Source: Paraburkholderia fungorum (lineage in GTDB: Bacteria > Pseudomonadota > Gammaproteobacteria > Burkholderiales > Burkholderiaceae). Taken from it: 64,000 nt of DNA. Position numbers and translations under genes: made by a program. The stretch lies in assembly GCF_003610895.1 (NCBI RefSeq), contig NZ_MCAS01000045.1, forward strand, positions 186,001 through 250,000, given 5' to 3'. Positions 60,394 to 64,000 of the stretch are shown piece by piece; positions within the stretch are counted from its first letter, which is position 1, and each line of letters begins with the position of its first letter. Under the pieces are notes generated by a model that saw only the letters and a program-made list of their open reading frames with translations, had not been told where the DNA came from and made no database searches.

Positions 60394-61563
60394 ATGGCGC
60401 TCAACCCAAGTCCGCTACGCGTGGCGATGGTCGCTGGGGAGCCGTCCGGCGACCTGCTGGCAGCGTCGCTGCTCGATGGCCTCGCGAGCCATCTGCCTGC
60501 CGCCACCCAGTACTATGGGATCGGCGGGCCACGCATGATCGCCACGGGCTTCGACGCCCACTGGCCGATGGAAAAGCTGACGGTGCGCGGCTATGTCGAA
60601 GTGCTGCGGCATATTCCCGGAATCCTCGCCATCCGCAACGAACTGAAGCGCCAGCTGCTCGCTGAGCCGCCGTCGGTGTTCGTCGGCGTGGACGCGCCCG
60701 ATTTCAACTTCAGCCTCGAGCATTCGTTGCGCGAGGCGGGTATTCCGACTGTTCATTTTGTCTGCCCGTCCATCTGGGCATGGCGGGGCGGTCGCATCAA
60801 GAAGATCGCCAAGGCGGTCGACCACATGCTCTGCGTGTTCCCGTTCGAAACGGCACTGCTGGAAAAGGCCGGTGTCGCGGCATCCTACGTGGGCCACCCG
60901 CTCGCTGACGAGATCCCGATCGAGCCCGATACGCTCGGCGCGCGCCGCACGCTCGGGCTCGCTGAAAGCGGCCCGATCATCGCGGTGCTGCCGGGCAGCC
61001 GGCGCTCGGAGATCGATCTGATCGGCCCGACGTTCTTCGCCGCGATGGAGATGATGCAGCACCAGGAGCCAGGCTTGCGGTTCGTGATGCCGGCGGCCAC
61101 ACCCGCGCTGCGTGAAATGCTGCGGCCGCTGGTTGACGCACATCCCGGGCTCGCGCTGACGATTACCGACGGTCAATCGCAACTCGCGATGACGGCAGCC
61201 GATGCAATTCTCGTCAAGAGCGGGACGGTGACGCTAGAAGCCGCGTTGCTGAAAAAGCCGATGGTGATTTCGTACAAGGTGCCCTGGCTAACCGGCCAGA
61301 TCATGCGTCGCCAAGGCTATCTGCCGTACGTCGGCTTGCCGAATATCCTGGCGGGGCGTTTCGTCGTGCCGGAGATTCTGCAGCATTTCGCCACGCCCCA
61401 GGCGCTCGCCGAGGCCACGCTGAAACAGTTGCGCGACGAGGCCAACCGGCGCACGCTGACGGAAATCTTCACGGAGATGCATCACGTGCTGAAGCAGAAC
61501 ACCGCGCAGCGTGCCGCGGAAGTGGTGGCGAGCGTCGTCGCGAAGCGCAGGGCGCTGCCGTGA
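60394..61563 (+). CDS. lpxB: Lipid-A-disaccharide synthase
   Basis: 389 residues, GT-B glycosyltransferase of family 19. VAGEPSGDLLAASLLDGL at the N-terminus, GVDAPDFNFSLE, SIWAWRGGRIKKI and LPGSRRSEIDLI are LpxB hallmarks; the C-terminus has SGTVTLEAALLKKPMVISYK. It joins UDP-diacylglucosamine and lipid X at the inner membrane. It overlaps rnhB by 4 bp. Confidence 0.97.
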   Translation: MALNPSPLRVAMVAGEPSGDLLAASLLDGLASHLPAATQYYGIGGPRMIATGFDAHWPMEKLTVRGYVEVLRHIPGILAIRNELKRQLLAEPPSVFVGVDAPDFNFSLEHSLREAGIPTVHFVCPSIWAWRGGRIKKIAKAVDHMLCVFPFETALLEKAGVAASYVGHPLADEIPIEPDTLGARRTLGLAESGPIIAVLPGSRRSEIDLIGPTFFAAMEMMQHQEPGLRFVMPAATPALREMLRPLVDAHPGLALTITDGQSQLAMTAADAILVKSGTVTLEAALLKKPMVISYKVPWLTGQIMRRQGYLPYVGLPNILAGRFVVPEILQHFATPQALAEATLKQLRDEANRRTLTEIFTEMHHVLKQNTAQRAAEVVASVVAKRRALP

Positions 61564-62306
61564 CCAACGCGCGCGTACCACGCCGCAAGACTGCGAGCGC
61601 AGCAGGTGCGGCGGCGCGGCAGGTCGGTCTGGACTTCGAGACGCCGGATGACATCGTCTGCGGCGTCGACGAAGCCGGGCGCGGGCCGCTGGCCGGCCCC
61701 GTGGTCGCTGCGGCGGTGATTTTCGATCCGTCGAAACCGATGATTCGCGGACTCGACGATTCGAAAGTGCTCACCGCAAAAAAACGCGACGAACTGTACG
61801 ACAAGATCGTCGAGCGGGCGTTGGCGTACTGCATAGCCTCGGCGAGCGTCGAAGAAATCGACTCGCTGAACATCCTGCACGCCACCATGCTGGCGATGAA
61901 ACGGGCGGTCGAAGGTCTCGCGGTCATGCCGACACTCGTGAAAATCGACGGCAATCGCTGCCCGACGCTGAGCATTCGCAGCGAGGCGGTGATCGGCGGC
62001 GATGCACTGGTCAAGAGCATTTCGGCTGCGTCGATTCTCGCCAAGGTCACGCGCGACCGCATGCTGCTCGAATTGCATCAAACCTATCCGGTCTATGGTT
62101 TTGACGCGCACGCCGGCTATGGCACGCCGCAGCATCTCGCGGCGCTGCGCGAACATGGGCCTTGCGAGCATCATCGGCGCTCGTTTGCGCCCGTGCGTGA
62201 GGCGCATCAGCGTTTCGGCACGGCTTTGAAGCTGCCGGCAGGCGACGTAATCGTCGTCCCCGGGACGCTTGCCGACGACGCCTTCGGCGAGCGCAGCGGC
62301 GCCTGA
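61560..62306 (+). CDS. rnhB: Ribonuclease HII
   Basis: 248 residues from GTG 61560, which overlaps the lpxB stop (GTGA). After about 30 basic residues comes the catalytic core VCGVDEAGRGPLAGPVVAAAVIF with Asp and Glu, DDSKVLTAKKRDELYDKI, and the later HPIYG-like HQTYPVYGFDAHAGYGTPQH. It removes ribonucleotides from DNA. The N-terminal basic tail is variable in the family, so the real start could be further in. Confidence 0.94.
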   Translation: MTNARVPRRKTASAAGAAARQVGLDFETPDDIVCGVDEAGRGPLAGPVVAAAVIFDPSKPMIRGLDDSKVLTAKKRDELYDKIVERALAYCIASASVEEIDSLNILHATMLAMKRAVEGLAVMPTLVKIDGNRCPTLSIRSEAVIGGDALVKSISAASILAKVTRDRMLLELHQTYPVYGFDAHAGYGTPQHLAALREHGPCEHHRRSFAPVREAHQRFGTALKLPAGDVIVVPGTLADDAFGERSGA

Positions 62307-62367
62307 GCGCGCCGTGTGAGCCGGCACGTCGCCCCTTCTTTCCTCATTCTCACTGTCTTCGCTGCCT

Positions 62368-63150
62368 GTGAAAGCCATCACCTCGCGGGACAATCCGCTC
62401 TATAAGCGCCTCAAGGCGCTGGCCGGCTCGACGCATCAGCAGCGCCGCAGCGGCCATGCACTGCTCGAAGGGTTCCATCTGGCGAGCGCCTATCTCGACG
62501 TCGCCGGGCAGCCGGAAATGTGCATCGTCACCGAGGGCGCGCTGCGTCACGACGAAGCGCAGGCTATTGTGTCGCGCATTGACGGGCAGCGCATCGTCAC
62601 GCTGCCGGACGCCTTGTTCGGGCAGCTGTCGAACGTGGTGCATGGTGTCGGGATTCTGCTGCTGGTCGAAAAGCTCGACACGCCGCTGCCGGAGCAGGTC
62701 GGAGAAACCTGCCTCGTGCTCGATGGTGTGCAGGACGCCGGCAACGTGGGTTCGATTCTGCGCAGCGCGGCGGCCGCCGGTATCCAGCAGGTGTTCTGCG
62801 CACCGGGCACCGCTTACGCATGGTCCTCAAAGGTCCTGCGCTCGGGCATGGGCGCGCACTTTCTGCTCAATATCCATGAGGACATCGAAGCGCAGGTTCT
62901 GATCGAGCGCCTCGCTGTACCCGTCGTCATTACGGATTCGCATGGTGCCGAGGCGATCTATGACTGTGATCTGAGCGGACCGCTCGCCTGGGTGTTCGGC
63001 AACGAAGGGGCGGGTGTATCGCAGACCTGGCGCGATGCGGTTTCGTTGCGGGTAACGATTCCCCAGCCGGGCGGCATGGAATCGCTCAATGTGGCGGCTG
63101 CGGCGGCTGTCTGCGTATTCGAGCAATGCCGCCAGCAGCGCAGCGCGTGA
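62368..63150 (+). CDS. TrmH/SpoU family RNA 2'-O-methyltransferase
   Basis: 260 residues from GTG 62368. The N-terminal substrate-binding domain (HALLEGFHLASAYLD) precedes the SPOUT knot: motif 1 LVLDGVQDAGNVGSILRSAAAAG, motif 2 WVFGNEGAGVS, motif 3 IPQPGGMESLNVAAAAAV. It resembles RlmB/TsnR-type rRNA methyltransferases; the target base is not deducible. It is 61 bp after rnhB, and so possibly in the same operon. Confidence 0.92.
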   Translation: MKAITSRDNPLYKRLKALAGSTHQQRRSGHALLEGFHLASAYLDVAGQPEMCIVTEGALRHDEAQAIVSRIDGQRIVTLPDALFGQLSNVVHGVGILLLVEKLDTPLPEQVGETCLVLDGVQDAGNVGSILRSAAAAGIQQVFCAPGTAYAWSSKVLRSGMGAHFLLNIHEDIEAQVLIERLAVPVVITDSHGAEAIYDCDLSGPLAWVFGNEGAGVSQTWRDAVSLRVTIPQPGGMESLNVAAAAAVCVFEQCRQQRSA

Positions 63151-63240
63151 GCTTGCACTGACTCCGGGTCTGAGGTGACCTCCGCGATCACCTCAGCACC
63201 ACGCGCGTAGGCAAAACAGCGTGCCGCTCAGCGGCCGCGC

Positions 63241-64000
63241 TCAATAAGCCGGCCGGTCCAGCTTGATCTCCTGCAGAATCGTGGTCGCGATCTCTTCGAT
63301 CGACTTATGCGTCGACGATAGCCACTTGACACCCTCACGCCGCATCATGGCCTCGGCTTCATTGATTTCGTAGCGGCAATTCTCCGGCGCGGCGTACTTG
63401 CTGCCTGGCCGGCGCTCGTTGCGAATCTCCGAGAGCCGCTGCGGATCGATCGACAAGCCAAACATTTTCTGCCGATGCGCCAATAGCGGCGTAGGCAGCT
63501 TGCCGCGTTCGAAGTCTTCCGGAATCAGCGGGTAGTTGGCCGCTTTCACCCCATACTGCATGGCCAGGTACAGGCTCGTCGGCGTCTTGCCGCTGCGCGA
63601 TACGCCGACCAGAATCACGTCGGCGTCGGCCAGATTGCGGTTCGATTGACCGTCGTCGTGGGCGAGCGAGAAATTGATTGCCTCGATCCGGTTCTTGTAT
63701 TCCTCGGTATCGGCGTTCTGGTGGCCGCGGCCCATCGCGTGGCTCGACTTGAGCTCCAGTTCCTGTTCGAGCGGCTCGACGAAGGTCTGGAACATGTCCA
63801 GCACGAGTGCATTCGAGCCTTTGACGATCTGATTCGAGGCGCTGTCCACCAGCGTCGTAAAGACGATCGGACGGCGGCCGTCCTGCTGCGTCGCTTCGTT
63901 GATCTTTTCTAGCGTGACGTAGGCTTTTTCAGTCGAATCGACGAAGGGCACGCGAACCAGGCGAAATTTCTGGTCGAACTGGGAGAGGATCGAATGCGCG
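63241..64000 (-). CDS. ppsR: Phosphoenolpyruvate synthase regulatory protein (PSRP), partial
   Basis: The 3' part (about 253 codons) of a DUF299-family bifunctional kinase/phosphotransferase; the reading frame continues past the window end (AHSILSQFDQKFRLVRVPFVDS upstream of the GTG at 63951). The P-loop GVSRSGKTPTSLYLA and the YENAPH-like late region are present. PSRP reversibly inactivates PEP synthase with ADP and Pi. It is convergent with the methyltransferase gene. Confidence 0.93.
   Translation of the reverse strand, partial: AHSILSQFDQKFRLVRVPFVDSTEKAYVTLEKINEATQQDGRRPIVFTTLVDSASNQIVKGSNALVLDMFQTFVEPLEQELELKSSHAMGRGHQNADTEEYKNRIEAINFSLAHDDGQSNRNLADADVILVGVSRSGKTPTSLYLAMQYGVKAANYPLIPEDFERGKLPTPLLAHRQKMFGLSIDPQRLSEIRNERRPGSKYAAPENCRYEINEAEAMMRREGVKWLSSTHKSIEEIATTILQEIKLDRPAY

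Overview
The window reads as a GC-rich chromosomal core segment of a Burkholderiaceae bacterium, most likely Paraburkholderia. The indications are: an rpsB-tsf-pyrH-frr-uppS-cdsA-dxr-rseP-bamA-skp-lpxD-fabZ-lpxA-lpxB-rnhB block in the betaproteobacterial order; a glyoxylate-shunt cluster (aceB, a haloacid-dehalogenase-like gene, LysR, Usp, aceA); a small DUF2866-like protein of a type I associate with Burkholderia; and protein sequences close to those I know from that group. The species call is inference. I see no prophage, insertion sequence, CRISPR array or plasmid gene; it is almost entirely housekeeping DNA, and the unusual signals lie in the intergenic regions.

Layout. 1-2.9 kb: tRNA-Asp with a terminator, a GNAT acetyltransferase, an AraC regulator, RraA and a gamma-glutamylcyclotransferase-like protein. 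2.9-9.3 kb: carbon metabolism, with malate synthase and a type II haloacid dehalogenase on the minus strand, a divergent LysR regulator, a universal stress protein, a candidate small RNA and isocitrate lyase with palindromic operator-like sites upstream. 9.3-12 kb: RhlE-type helicase and acyl-CoA-binding protein. 12-15.5 kb: tightly overlapped tsaB-rimI-uracil-DNA glycosylase-DUF1853 operon. 15.6-26.3 kb: thiD, lplT, alr, radA, the DUF2866-like gene, a CoA transferase, an ABC-F protein, glutathione peroxidase and cardiolipin synthase. 26.5-31.3 kb: prmB and the lysine/diaminopimelate genes dapE, dapD and dapC with an ArsC/Spx-like gene. 31.7-40.5 kb: EamA transporter, smc, zipA, ligA and def. 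40.6-46.2 kb: an RsuA/RluB-family pseudouridine synthase with a very long Arg/Gly-rich extension, glnD and map. 46.4-63.2 kb: translation, isoprenoid, phospholipid and outer-membrane/lipid A biogenesis genes, then rnhB and a SpoU methyltransferase. The window ends inside a PEP synthase regulatory protein gene.

How the genes work together. aceA and aceB form the glyoxylate bypass, and a haloacid dehalogenase beside malate synthase could feed glycolate-derived glyoxylate into it. uppS, cdsA, dxr, rseP, bamA, skp, lpxD, fabZ, lpxA and lpxB together supply the precursors, quality control and assembly machinery of the cell envelope.

The most notable observations are: (1) an array of 49-nt hairpin repeats just upstream of lpxD, with compensatory base changes and one unit nested in the loop of another; (2) a candidate double-hairpin small RNA with CU-rich loops between usp and aceA, antisense to the aceA 3' untranslated region; (3) two operator-like palindromes upstream of aceA, 84 bp apart centre to centre; (4) an AU-rich stem that would mask the ribosome-binding site of the DUF2866-like gene; and (5) perfect palindromes in the dehalogenase/LysR and tsf/pyrH intergenic regions.
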